A stretch of DNA of 64,000 bases from Roridomyces roridus. Its lineage: Eukaryota; Basidiomycota; Agaricomycetes; Agaricales; Mycenaceae. Positions 25,072 to 36,401 of this stretch are shown piece after piece (position 1 is the stretch's first letter; the number at the start of each line of letters is the position of its first letter). A program made the translations under genes and the position numbers. Where the stretch lies: NCBI GenBank assembly GCA_029378245.1, contig JARKIF010000011.1, forward strand, positions 1,364,001 through 1,428,000. The letters run 5' to 3'. A model generated the notes under the pieces. It was not told the origin of the DNA. It was given only the letters and a program-made list of their open reading frames with translations, and did not search any database.

Positions 25072-25828
25072 AACATTAAGTAGTTTGTCTGGTGTCATTT
25101 GAACCTTCTGTCTCAACAGGACCCAGAACTCACTACATCTTGGTGTAACTGTGGTGAAAAAGACGAGTACTCAACAGGCCAGCAGCCCGTAGGCCGTGGA
25201 GCAGTCACTTGGTGATCTAGTCTAGACCATCCAGGGTTTTGAGGGAAATGTGGGCTCTGTGCACACTTTCAGACAGAGATTTGTCCTCAATCTGCTCCAA
25301 TATCTCACACAAAAGATGGAATCTCAGTGAGGACACGGGGAATCAGTGCTGATGCATATGAACATCCATCACAGAATGTATGTTCTTTCGGCTGCGAGGA
25401 TTTTTTGTAATTTACAAGGAGGGGGTTCTAGGCAATATTACACTTCCTTCTTCAGCCTAACCGCATCCCAGAGATCCAGGGTCTCCGGTTGACTCAAAAG
25501 GGACTGATTGCAAACAACAGGCAAATCACAAATATCATATGTAATATCCGAAATGAGACCTCACCTTGGGGGAACAAAACTCGAGTCCAGGTACTAGGAG
25601 TGTGCTTGCAAAATTTCAGGTCATTTCAGCGGAAATTGAATGCTCTGGAGAGAAAGGAAAAACTCACTGATGGCAGCTGTCAAAATTGCTGATTGTAGCC
25701 GCAAAAAGGAAACAGCACAGCCGCCTTCATCAAAAGTCTGAATCCGTATAAAAAGTTGTCCGGATTCTGGCCTGACTGAATTTTAAAAGAACGAGAACTT
25801 AGCAAGTAAGTTCTCGTAATATTTTGAA
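25072..25828 (+). repeat. Right part of the 1.05-kb dispersed repeat (copy A)
   Basis: Matches the reverse complement of 29717-30470 (shared blocks include CACTACATCTTGGTGT, CCTTGGGGGAACAAAACTC, CAGCTGTCAAAATTGCTGAT, GTAGCCGCAAAAAGGAAACA). It ends in an 11-bp stem palindrome, ACGAGAACTTA-gcaag-TAAGTTCTCGT, at about 25792-25818. Confidence 0.75.
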
Positions 25829-26699
25829 GAGTCTTGATTTGGTTCTGATATGGAAGCTCCGAATGGTCGACGGCGGCGATACCGAGGTCGTGTGCAAGGA
25901 AACTACGTGACTCTTGCTCGGGATCCGTCTGCGCTCCTCCCCTCCGGTGTGACTCTGTGCCACGCCAATGCTCAGTCTTGTTGGCACTCGCAGCTAGCTG
26001 CTACCTACAGCCGGAGAAGACCACGGTCGCCTGTGCGCTCTCCTCCAACCCTCCTACTCTTCGAAGGCGCCTCCCCCGCCTCCCTGTCCAACGGATATCA
26101 TTGCCCAGGTATATCAGTCTCCCCCGGCCGAACTTACACAGTACGTTGGTATGAATAGATGCAGCACATTCCGACGACGCTTCTAATTATGTAGATCCTT
26201 GGACTTGCCTCCTCAGGCCTCAGCCCGCACGCTGTCCTTGATCTTGGTCTCTTCCCTCGTCCGAAGCACTACCACACCCAATGAGCGCGACGCCGTAATG
26301 CCGACACCGGTTCTTCTTCAAATTCTTGCAGCCATCCAGACCGGTACCGAAGCACGTGTGACACGGATGCGCACCAGGTACGAAATGTCTATTTTCCGAC
26401 TCGTCGCTGAATTGGAGGGCATAGATCGCGTGAGACGGGCCTCGGTCGTCCTCTCACGGCGAGTCGAAACACCTCTCCAGAGAAACGTTAAAATCTGCCA
26501 CCTACACATCGTGCTGTCAAAAAAGTGCCTGGTTCATTTTTCGCCTATTGTGCGATCTCCCGTGAGGCAGGTTTGACTGGTTTACTACATATCACCCATG
26601 GGTCTCTGATTGTGGCGGCCGTCCTTTCTTGTCCAGGTACCGCAATTTTCCTCGTCATGATGGAGAAGTATCCGCGCAAACCGTGTGTTCTGTTTGGTA
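25829..26699. other. No gene recognised
   Basis: Short ORFs only, up to 125 codons, with no family features. The interval lies between repeat copy A and the duplicated upstream region of the DUF6534 gene. Confidence 0.4.
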
Positions 26700-27510
26700 T
26701 CCCGCGTTGTCAAATGTACCCGTCTCCGCGCCGGGGTTCGACACCGGCAATACTTATTCGAAGTTCAATAACTCCCATGATACCCTCCTGTAGCACTGGA
26801 TCCCGCCCCACGCCGGGTGTGTTGCGGTGAATCGCATCCAGTGAGAAGACTGGGCAAGTACGTGCACTCGGAACTGTAGTGTACATTGCATACCGCCAAA
26901 TCCAGCCGGCAGCTTCTCCAGGAAGTCCAGGTACTATGATGTGCGCCACAAAGATCAATATCCCTAACGACGTTCAAGGAGTCCATGATCAACGCCAGGG
27001 TTTCACATAGTACAAGGTCTCTAGCATGGACTTGGAAGGGCGACGCGTCGTGGGAAGGACGGGAAATACCCTCCCCTGGCTTTTCTGGGACAATTACAAG
27101 CGCTTGAAGAGTGCGGAAGACTGCCCCGGCTTCAGGCCTCGACTCCAGGTCAGGAGGAACAGGACCCGAGACCGAGCGGAGTCAGCGCCGATTCCGAACG
27201 GTGTTCATTCTACCGACAATGAATTTTAACTTTCCAACCTGTGTGGGCGAGGCAATGTGGCTTGTAGCTGCAGAGACTGCGATGTCCTGACGCGCAACTC
27301 GCGAGTCGCTCAATTGGATAGCGCGGCAGACAAAATGAAACTGCACCCGCAAGGTATGTCGGATGCAGAACTCAACCCAAGTAAATCCACTTCTTCTCCA
27401 CGCATCTCGAACTTTAACTGGCGGAGTAAGCCTACCAATAGGATGTCCCCTTCTCCCGGCTGATAATTAGTATAAGGAAGTGGCGGAAACTCTCCTCACC
27501 CCGTGCTACC
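26700..27510. repeat. Upstream region of DUF6534 copy 1, triplicated in the window
   Basis: Homologous, in the opposite orientation, to 57300-58170 and 60891-61880. Shared blocks include GACGTTCAAGGAGTCCATGAT (inverted at 61441) and the proximal promoter CCCGGYTSATAATTAGTATA before the start codon. The TATAAG about 40 bp upstream of the ATG is a probable TATA element kept in all copies. Confidence 0.65.
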
Positions 27511-29103
27511 ATGGATTCCACAATCGGTCTGCAGTTCCCTCCGCTGTAATTGTTTCATTGACGCGGATCCAACAGGCGCCATTGAGATCGGCACAGTCCT
27601 CTCTGGAGTTCTCTTTGGCCTGATAACGTCGCAGACGTATGTGTACTACAAGACCTACCCGAAAGACTCGCGCTTCACCAAGTACCTGGTCGGCGTCATG
27701 TGGCTTGTAGAGCTGGCGCACACGGCCTGCATCTTCGACGCCCTGTACATGTACACCGTACGGAACTACGGCGATCCAACATCCCTCATCAAATTCCCCG
27801 TCTCTCTCGACATAACGATTATCATGCACGGCGGGACGGTGATCACAGGTAAGTGGGTCACGGTCACGGCAAGCAACTCACCGGCCTTATTCTTGATAGT
27901 CCAACTCTTTTTCACCCACCGCGCCACGTCCTTCCTTTCCTCAAAAGTGAAAATCCTCATCAACACACTGGCAGCCATCGTCCTCACCGCGCGCTTCGCC
28001 GCATTCATCGTCACAGGCGTCTCGGCCGTCCAAATGACCGACCTGCCGTCCTTCCTCGCGCGGTGGAAGTCGCTCATCCTGGTCGACCTCGTGTCGTGCG
28101 CTATCACAGATGTGTTCATGAGCGGAATTTTGGTGTATCAGTTGTGGTCGCGGAGAGAAGATGCTACTTGGAGGAGCACAATTGAGCTCATGGATAAACT
28201 CATCATGTGGACTGTCGGTAGGAGCATGTCAGCATTTCCTCAGTGCGGTACTGATTGCTTACCAGAAACTTGCCTTGTGACGACGTACGCCTTCCGAACT
28301 CTTGATGATATCCCGCTAACCTACGGCCTACAGATTCACAACGATGGTCATGCTGATCTGCGTGAGTATCCATGGCGTTTTCGTTGTATGTGAATTGGCT
28401 GCTAATCGATTCCAGTTCCTCACCATGCAAAATAACTGTACGCACCATCCGTTCACTCCATTCCTCCCTTCTCCTAATGCCAAGCCAGTCGTCTGGATCG
28501 GCATCCTTCTGGTCCAACCCAAGAGTCGGTATCTCCTCCCTTGATGTTGAGCCACGGCATATTGACCATACCATCGTTCAGTCTTCTCCAACGCCCTGTT
28601 AGCCAAGTAAAAGCCAGGCTCTTGTACTTGAAAAGCAATCTTACCCCATAATGCAGCCTCAACTCACGCGAAGGCCTCCGCGCCAGCGCCGGCGATGTCC
28701 ACGAGATGACCGTACGTGCCTCTCCATACATTCTTCCTCAGCCAAAAGACCCGTTACCCATAGAACTCCGCACGCTTCAGGGTCCCCGGCAGCGGCACAG
28801 CCTCGGGCGTAACCGTAAGTCGGGAGATCTACCACGACAAACTGTACACGCCCACCTCCGCCGTGGATTCCAATTTCGGTACCGACTCGCAGCTGATGAT
28901 GAGCCCCACGACGCCGACGACGCCCGGGTCGATCTATAGTCCCACCGTGTCGAGGCAGGCGCACACCGTTGTGCTCGATTCGCAGAGTGAGACGACGTTC
29001 AACGACGTGAGTGTCCCCATTTTCGCCCGGCTCGACGAGGTATTGACCTGATTCGTTGTAGGAGAAAAAAGCCAGACGCAAAGACGGCCTGTCCATGGTT
29101 TAA
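27511..29103 (+). CDS. DUF6534-type multi-pass membrane protein, copy 1
   Basis: Main exons: 27511-27526, 27576-27848 and 27900-28217. Shorter exons from 28266 to about 28709 follow (ETCLVTT, FTTMVMLIC, FLTMQNN, FVWIGILLVQPK, IFSNALLAN, LNSREGLRASAGDVHEMT), then about 28790-29007 (GVTVSREIYHDKLYTPTSAV ... SETTFND) and a last exon 29062-29103 (EKKARRKDGLSMV). The N-terminus MDSTIGAIEIGTVLSGVLFG begins a protein with about seven hydrophobic helices and the family's SNALLANLNSRE signature before a hydrophilic tail. The family is expanded in Agaricomycetes and its function is unknown. I could not join the exon ending HEMT (28709) to the next in phase. The gene is flanked by inverted repeat copies A and B. 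Confidence 0.75.
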
Positions 29104-29716
29104 TTTACGGTGTATGGGCCTCCCACTCACCTGATTTCCTTTCAAATTCTCATCCATATCTGTATTCCACCGCTGTAATACCTGTTCCTTGATTCACGAT
29201 GACCAGATCCTAGCGATTTGATGTACGTACCCCGTATGTAGCATACTATATCTTGTTGTTATTACAGAATGCACAAGTCTTTCTGCAAATAAATGAGAAG
29301 AAATCGGGATGAGATATCGTCCCAGTTAGCACACGATGCACTTGTCTCTAAGATTCCAGACCGCAGTGCTCGTAAAGCGACGGAGATGGCCTAAGCCCGT
29401 TCAACTGGAGCAAACCAAATTGATGACGAATCCGCACGCTTGATGTAAGCCCCGGCATCCATCACCCTTCACCAGTAGCCACACCTTCCCCAAGCATACT
29501 AACTAGCATGACTGTCCAGGACGTTTATTTCTGGGCAGACTCGGCGGCGGGACTCCTACGGACAACAGCTGGTGCATGTAGCATTCCGTATTTACATGTG
29601 AGTACGTACAACGATTTACAAATTACAATCAATTCAAAAAATGTTCACCCCCGAATTCAACCCCACAGTGGAAACCGTCGAATAGATAGATATGCCACTG
29701 CGAAGTTGAGACACCT
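29104..29716. other. Intergenic region, nothing recognised
   Basis: The 3' flank of the DUF6534 gene up to repeat copy B. AT-rich with short ORFs only. Confidence 0.4.
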
Positions 29717-30820
29717 TTTTTACGAGAACTTACTTGCTAAGTTCTCGTTCTTTTAAAATTCAGTCAGGCCAGAATCCCGACAACTTTTTATACGGATTCA
29801 GACTTTCGATGAGGGTGGCTGTGCTGTTTCCTTTTTGCGGCTACAATCAGCAATTTTGACAGCTGCCATCAGTGAGTTTTTCCTTTCTCTCCAGAGCATT
29901 CTATTTCGGCTGAAATGACCTGAGATTTTGCAATCACACTCCCAGTGACTGGACTTGAGTTTTGTTCCCCCAAGGTGAGGTCTCATTTCAGATATTACAT
30001 ATGATATCTGTGATTTACCTGCCGTTTTCAATCAGCTCATTTCAAGTTAACCAGAGACCCTGGATCTCTGGGATGTAATCAGACTGAAGAAGGAGGTGTA
30101 CTATTGCTTAAAACACCCTCCTCAGAAATTACAAAAAATCTTTGCAGCCAAAAGAACATAAACTCTGTGATGGATGTTCATATGCATCACCACTGATTCC
30201 CCGTGTCCTCACTGAGATTCCATCCTTTGTGTGAAACATTGGAGTAGATTGAAGATGAATCTCCGTCTGAAAGTATGCGCAGAGCCCACAATTCTCATCA
30301 AAACCCTGGATGCTGGAGCACAGGGGTAATACTTAGGTATAGATCCCCAAGTGACTCCACAGGGCTGCTGGGCCTGTTGAGTACTTGCCTTTTTCACCAC
30401 AGTCACACCAAGATGTAGTGAGCTCTGGGTCCTGTTGCCACAGAAGGTTCAAAGGAAGTCAGATGGCCTACTTAATCTTCTGCTATTAGCTAATGAATGA
30501 GGACCAGGGCTTGGCAGTGTAAGGCAAATTGACTGCAAAAATGCACACAAACACTCTTCCTTGAGCTGTCCAGGGCACCGTGGGGCATTTTCAATCCTCT
30601 GCCAGTTGGATATTTGGACAGAGCAAGGAGGGATCAAAGGTTGATCAAAGGTGTCACAATCATCACGTCACTGCAAACCGGGTTCTCTACACAGCCACAC
30701 AATCACATTTGCCTTGATTTCAACTTGATTTCTTGTTGATTTCACCCAACACACCGTGTACATTTTCACACAAGGAAGTTCTCGTCTATGCCGTGCTCTG
30801 CAGCGGCCCGTACCCCCAAG
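29717..30820 (-). repeat. 1.05-kb dispersed repeat, copy B (uninterrupted)
   Basis: The inverted, continuous counterpart of 20784-21096 plus 25072-25828. The end at 29722 carries ACGAGAACTTACTTGCTAAG; the other end (30771-30786) has AAGGAAGTTCTCGT, so a 15-bp terminal inverted repeat ACGAGAACTTACTTG can be proposed. Homology with copy A continues about 35 bp past that point, so the true border is uncertain. No ORF of note, so it is non-autonomous. Confidence 0.75.
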
Positions 30821-31497
30821 TAAATTGCTTTTCCAGGACAAGAGTTGATATCAGCGTTTGCAGTGGCTGCCTGAAAATCCCAACCAACTATCACTTCTTG
30901 CCCTTGGTAGAATATGGAGAGTGAGACTTACAGCCGGCGTAGCAGCGACAGCACCAGTGGCAGCCTTCCCTCCCTTCTCGCAGGGCGTGGCGACGGCCTA
31001 AGTTAACCCATCAATTTTACTGTATAGGAGCATGAATGATAACTTACCTCGGTTTCAGTCACGGTTTTGGTTTCCGTGTCAGTCTCAGTGACGGTGATCG
31101 TTTCTGTCGCCAGGGCAGGCGCAGCGATGGCTGGTGCTGCGGTGAAGGCGGCGTCGACGGCGGTGGTCTGCCAGAAATATCAGAGGCTGGTGTGCGCGTA
31201 TTCATCGCAGCTATTTACTCACCACGGGGACGGCGCTCCCTGGGCGCGCGCCGAGTTGTTGCGGTGCAGCGAAGTACTGAGATATTGTCAGGAGAAGTCG
31301 CAAATGGTAGCGAGTCGGGGTACTCACAGCCTTGCGTGCCTGAAGTTGAGCATGAATTTGATGTGCACGAAAATAAAGCACGAAAGCAGACTGACGAGGG
31401 TGACAGCGTCCGAGTTGGCGACGCTTCGAAGAGGAGCGCCCAACACAAATCCAGTGAGGGATACGAAGAAGTACAGGGCAATGAGGGAGAAGAGCAT
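30766..31497 (-). CDS. Small secreted Ala/Thr-rich protein, last exon runs into a repeat
   Basis: The start MLFSLIALYFFVSLTGFVLG is a good signal peptide (ATG 31495-31497). I propose exons for APLRSVANSDA, ARKA, YFAAPQQLGARPGSAVPV, TTAVDAAFTAAPAIAAPALA-TETITVTETDTETKTVTETE, AVATPCEKGGKAATGAVAAT-PA and AATANADINSCPGKAI, separated by GT-AG introns of 50-64 nt. The first intron has a weak GTCACC donor. The TETITVTETDTETKTVTETE stretch is Thr/Glu-rich, as in glycosylated wall or effector-like proteins. After GKAI the frame enters repeat copy B (about 30820) and gains some 18 codons and a stop from it, so the native C-terminus may have been replaced. Function unknown. Confidence 0.45.
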
Positions 31498-31635
31498 GGC
31501 GAAAGAAGTTGGAAGGTGCGCTGCACGGAGTGAGAAAGGAAGCGAGGAGTAAGGAATCGACCACGGGTCGAAAAAGTATTTGGAATTGGATTGTAAGAAA
31601 AGCAAGGAGCTGCTTTTGTACATTCCTGGTGGGAT

Positions 31636-32018
31636 TAGTGTTGGCCACGGTAACCCGTGAGGTGCCGAGGACCCACCCGTACCCGTACCCGTGCTTGACC
31701 CGTACCCGTGGTCGCGGGTACGGGTACCCGTCGGCTAGGCACGGGTGGCTGATCGCCGGTGTGCCATGACTTCTGGCGACTTCTGGCGGTTGCCGGCACC
31801 TCTCAAAATGAAAAGTAATGATACATTTGAATAACTTGCCTCGCTTTCAGCTCTCACAGGCGTCGCTTGCAGATGCCAGAGACTCATGGGTTGGCCACGG
31901 GTGAGCCGGCGGGTTCGAGTCGCTGACCCGTACCCGTACACGCCGCCACCCGTACCCGTACCCGCCGCCACCCGTACCCGTGACCCGTCGCGGGTCACCG
32001 CACCCGTGGCCATCACTA
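31636..32018. mobile_element. hAT-type MITE with 8-bp target duplication GGTGGGAT
   Basis: The ends TAGTGTTGGCCACGG and CCGTGGCCATCACTA are inverted repeats, and GGTGGGAT stands at both borders (31628-31635 and 32019-32026). An exact 8-bp target duplication with a TAGTG.TGG terminus is diagnostic of hAT elements. Both subterminal regions are packed with ACCCGT / CCCGTACCCG motifs in opposite orientations. There is no transposase. Confidence 0.9.
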
Positions 32019-32026
32019 GGTGGGAT

Positions 32027-32588
32027 AAGTTTGGCTAGCACTATAGATGTCTTAGGTTCAACGTTCAACGATCAAAGAACTGTCACCGCTCATCGCCGGT
32101 AACGCTTCTTGCAGAGCAACTAGGTTGCGGAAATCGTGTGTCCGGGTACTTGTCGGGCAACTTTGTCGCATTCTTGTCCACGATCCCCTTGTCTTGCCCG
32201 CTCAGGCTACTTATACACACCGGCCGAATGCAGCCGTCGCTGTTTAATTTACAACCCAGATTCGACGTGTGGAATGGAGGGACGCGTATGTATGAGTGGT
32301 GTAGGTGAAGGCGGACATACCGGGGAGGTCTGGAACGCAGCAATCATGAAAGGTACAACCGAGCCGTGTTTTAGCAGTCTTTCATCTCAATCGGTCTCGA
32401 CGCATAAGTAGGGGATTCTGCGGGTGCGGTTTCATAAGAGTCCCAGAATTGGACAAGATTAATGAAGTGTTCAGAGTGGTGCGGAGAGTCAAACCCGGTG
32501 GCCGTCGGGACAGATTGACGACAAACACATTCGGCAAGCACATCATGCCGATCACTCCGATCTGATACATTTCCAAAGGAGATACATC
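32027..32588. other. Flank of the Plavaka element with a possible gene fragment
   Basis: On the minus strand a frame ending near 32382 reads MYQIGVIGMMCLPNVFVVNL-SRRPPGLTLRTTLNTSLILS, with a hydrophobic, protein-like character. It has no identifiable start or family and abuts the Plavaka subterminal repeats. It may be the tail of a gene interrupted by the transposon. Nothing else is supported here. Confidence 0.25.
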
Positions 32589-32599
32589 AGTGTTTTGAC

Positions 32600-32695
32600 A
32601 ATCAGCTTGCGGCTTGTTTGAGCTTGTCAGCTTGTGACACAAGCTCACAAGCTCGTCCAAACCAAGCCCAAGCCCACAAGCCCACAAGCTTGAGC
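32600..32695. repeat. Left subterminal repeats of the Plavaka element
   Basis: Clustered, alternately oriented copies of GAGCTTGT / ACAAGCTC, including a palindromic pair around TGTGACACAAGC. The same octamer recurs at the right end of the element. Confidence 0.65.
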
Positions 32696-32725
32696 ATTAA
32701 TTTGAATTAAATAATATCTAATATA

Positions 32726-35700
32726 TTACTCTAAAAACTCGTGCATATGGTGATCTGCGTACCGATTCACAAAAAAGGTTTTAAACGCGTCAAGAGAGTC
32801 GGAAAAATGAAACTCTTCGGGAAGCGGACCCCTCCCGTAAACGCCGACGAGGTGGCATCCGTGTGCAATTGCCCCTACAGGGATGATTTCCAGCGTTGGT
32901 GCACCTCGGTGGTGTTCCAACTCCACGACCCACATCCCAGTATCAGGGTCAGGTGCGTCTCCGATGGGAATCAGCCAGTTGACGAGCGCGCATTCAAACA
33001 CCCTGCCGGCAAAGGTGAATGAAAAGAAGAGATGCACGCGGCCAACGATGAAGCCGTCCATAACGGCCGCACCAACGTTGACCAGGACTGTGTCTCGTCG
33101 AGCGTAACCGTGCCAATTGGGATTGGAACGGATACGCTCGCGATACATGCCGCCCGCACCCCCCAGATCGCTCGGGGCATAGAAACGAGCGACAGCGGAG
33201 TGATAGACAGTGATGCGACTGGCGAAGATGGGGCAAGAGTCGATGGGTATGGGTGGGGCATCGTCATCAGATGGGCCATGCAGCTCCTCGTACAGAAAGC
33301 GGCGGAAGAGGAGGGGGAACTGAGGTTGGTGGATATGGGTGGCAAGGGCTTCAAGATATTTGGGGTATCCACGCTCTGAGAGACATGTTAATGGGTGGCA
33401 GGGTGATGGGAAAGATGGATGGGACATACGAGGAGTTGGAGCTAGCTCCGTGACGGATAAGAACTTCGGACCATGTACGGTGCCATCGTCATTGTCCTCA
33501 TCATGGGCAGCGGCTGCGGCGGCTACCGAGGCTATCTGAGGTTGCTCTCCGGCCAAAACCTGTGCCGTATACCAAGACGTGGTTCCCAACAGCATTCCGC
33601 GTGCTGTGAACAAGGATTTGAGTGCCGCAATCTTGCAGTGATGCTGATAGGGCCCCTAAATCGACCCCCGCCGACCGATAGGGCCCTATGAGGCCCTAAT
33701 CCCCTATAAATAGGGCCCCGCGATAGGGCCCTATCGAAGTGGGTGGCCAAAAAAGGAAATAGGTCTGTGATGGGTTTGAATCTCTGATACATTGATTTCT
33801 GCGGCTCCATCTACTCTGCAGTTGCATTGATGGCTTTGAGCTCTTGCTACTCTGTGATCTCCCCGTTTCAAGGTGTTTCAGAGGCTCCCGGCCTCTGGAA
33901 TGTCACGTGAAGATAAGATAAGATAAGATTTAGGACCTCATTAGGGCCTATGACTTGACCCCAGACTCGATAGGGCCCTAATTTAGGGCCAGATAGGGCC
34001 CCTATCCCTTGAGGCCCTATCGCCCCTCAAGCATCACTGCAATCTTGTCGAGGCGGGAGATGGTGACAAGCATCTGCTTGAGTGCATTGAATCGGCTGGA
34101 ACGGCGCCAGGGCTCTTTCACGGCTTTGATGTGTTTTGACTCCGTTATTGATGAGCAGAGCCCGTTGGGGGACCCAAAGAGTCGAATGGAACGGGTGTAG
34201 TGGATGAGGGCATGCTGCCGCGGGAGGGAGATGTCGTCGCGTACACCATGACAAATGAAAACGACACGATAGTGATGGAAGCGCGCGAGAGCATCGTTGA
34301 TGGCGGTGAGGTCGAGGGTGGAGATGGCGTTGCGGCGGACACGGTAGCAGAAGTCCATGAAGCTTGACAAGGACTTGACCATGTCGGAGGGAAGATATCC
34401 CGCTACAGCACCCAAATAGATCTAAAGGCATTGTTATACGGGAGTCGGTGCAGGCACGGACACATACCTTCATGAGCGCCTTCGAATCATCACCAGTCCA
34501 TTGATGGAAGTCGCGGCCATCGGGAAACCTGCGTAGCCCAGGGAACTCGGGAACGGCAGATATCCTGTGCAAAAATGAGGGACGTGCACAGGAAAATGTA
34601 TATACATACCTTCGATCTATGTCTTGAATGATCTCATTTGCTCGCTTCTTGCCGTGCTCGAGAAGCAGGTACTCGTTCACCCAGGAGACCAGATGATCCT
34701 TGAAGGTCCCTTGATGACTTGGTGAAGGAGATCGGGTGACAGCAACTCGTGTATGTCGGCACGAGGGAACTCGTTGGTGAAAGGCTAGGAAATCCGATTA
34801 GCATCCGGCAAACGATTGATAGAGGGAGCATACCACAATGTCGGCGCGGATACCATAATCATCCCAAAGAATCCCCGGATCGAAGCACGTTATGAGGGCT
34901 TCTGTCTTGGTACGACTGCGTAAGCGAGCATTCTCAGCATCGAGATTGGCGGGCATTGCATCGCATCTGGATCATATCAGCACAGTCCTTTAATGTGGAA
35001 GCAGCAGTAGCGTACTTGGGACACCAGTTCTGGACGATGGTGGCGAGCCAGACCTGTTCCGGGTAGTCGGCAATGTATGGACCGATGCCATAGATGACGC
35101 GGCGTAAGTGCCCGTCTGGGCATCGCACAATATCCGGCCTTGTCATATACGCCTTGAGCGGCTCAGGGATAAGAGCTAGGCTGGCATGGTACATCTGTCG
35201 GCAGAAACGCTGGAAGGCGGGTGTTCTTCGATGTCGTTTGCTTGCTGTACCAAATAGAGATGAGTATTGTACGAGCACTTGTCGAACAGGACACTTACTT
35301 GTAGGTATTGCCAGAAACGCCACGGGAAGAACACCATTGCCATGCGCGTGACGTGCAGGTCCTGTCAAGTTTCCCGGCGACGCATAGACAGGATGATACT
35401 CCTGATGGCCGGTAGCCACCGACACGGTCGTCTTGTCGCTTCCCGCCACAATCGGAACGAAAGCACACCCGTGGGTGGTAGGATCAGCCTAGATGAGATC
35501 CTGAGCAAGAATAAGCACAGGAGAAAGGTTAGCCTGGAGTACGTACCGCCTGTTTCCAAGCCCAGTCTGCCGACATGAGATTTGACCAGACTCGATGATG
35601 ATCGTGATTGAATTGTTGATACGGAACCATGTCGATACAGTCCTTGAAGCCGGCGCTCTCAAGCTGATGGTGGAGAACGTCCCGTAGGTTGCGAGCACAG

Positions 35701-36284
35701 ACCTCATATGTCTGCGTCATCCACTTCGGTGGCGTGCCGGCCGGGAGCTCCCCAGTGTAGTGCATTTCGTATGTGGACCAGGGCATGTCACCGGCTTGAA
35801 TGGAATCGATGACAGCGTAAAGCTCGGCTGCATCCTTCCAAGGTGCGGTCCCTCCATACGGCATCACCGACGCGGCCCAGAGGTCCAAGGCTTTGCAGAG
35901 CTTGCCCTCGGACGTCTGCAGCTGGACAAAATGATAGTCGGCAAAGTCGAATTCAAGCCGCGACGCGAAGGGAGCCCATGCAGCAGGATCTTGACCATGA
36001 GTTGGTGGCGCCGGCTGTGGAGCAGGGGGAGCAAATGGTGGCAGGTATTGACCTCGGGCATCGCAAGGAAGAGCTTGAAAAAGATTCAGCGCTTTTAATT
36101 GGGGATGGATGGCGCCAATACCATTCATCTTGGGATGAAAACGCGTTTGAAAGCTGTGGTCATCTTCGCCTTCCGCCGCGGGGCTGATTTCACAATGTTT
36201 TGCATTGAAGTGTTGAGTAAGACCACCGGGAGAGAGGCAGACATGCCCACAGTGTGCGCAGGTGTATGCGACTCCGTGTACCAT
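32726..36284 (-). pseudogene. Plavaka transposase, interrupted by a MITE
   Basis: The gene starts at 36284 (MVHGVAYTCAHCGHVCLSPG) with a C2H2-type finger (C-x2-C ... H-x4-H). It continues through WAPFASRLEFDFADYHFVQL, WSTYEMHYTGELPAGTPPKW and HGCAFVPIVAGSDKTTVSVA, then GLRRFPDGRDFHQWTGDDSK, up to LVTISRLDKIAVML at about 34030. The remaining C-terminus, TARGMLLGTTSWYTAQVLAG ... YRERIRSNPNWHGYARRDTV ... LEIIPVGAIAHGCHLVGVYG ... FHFSDSLDAFKTFFVNRYAD, lies at 32726-33626. These blocks are characteristic of Plavaka transposases of Agaricomycetes. Several short introns lie in the 5' half. A 404-bp MITE at 33636-34039 separates the two parts and brings a stop shortly after the break, so a full-length protein is unlikely. 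Otherwise the gene looks intact. Confidence 0.85.
33636..34039. mobile_element. hAT-type MITE inside the transposase, target duplication CAATCTTG
   Basis: The ends CAGTGATGCT and AGCATCACTG are inverted, with CAATCTTG repeated at 33628-33635 and 34040-34047. Removing the element and one duplication restores a continuous LDKIAALKSLFTARGMLLGT reading across the join, which confirms the exact insertion point. The interior is dense in TAGGGCCCTA palindromes, plausible transposase-binding sites. No coding capacity. Confidence 0.93.
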
Positions 36285-36401
36285 TGATCTGGAAGGGAAG
36301 CGAACTTAGTTCCTTCGTTCCTCGGTTGAAGAGAGACCACGTGTGATTTACCAACCGAAAAAACTCTACGGCCGTCACAAACCGCCTCTCCTTCTTCCTC
36401 C
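36285..36401. promoter_or_regulatory. Divergent promoter between Plavaka transposase and DUF6532 gene
   Basis: 117 bp separate the two start codons (36284 minus, 36402 plus). Inferred to be bidirectional from geometry. No clear TATA box. Confidence 0.45.

Noticed and set aside
25792..25828. Terminal palindrome as a Helitron 3' hairpin
   Set aside because: An 11-bp stem is present, but no CTRR follows and there is no consistent A-T insertion site at either copy.
28706..28939. Read-through frame after HEMT in DUF6534 copy 1 as the true C-terminus
   Set aside because: A parallel read-through is open in copy 2, but the alternative frame (VSREIYHDKLYTPTSAVDS) is conserved between the copies and leads to the shared final exon ending LSMV.
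31660..32000. ACCCGT tracts as telomere-like DNA
   Set aside because: The unit is not TTAGGG and the tracts lie in opposite orientations inside an element with a precise 8-bp target duplication.
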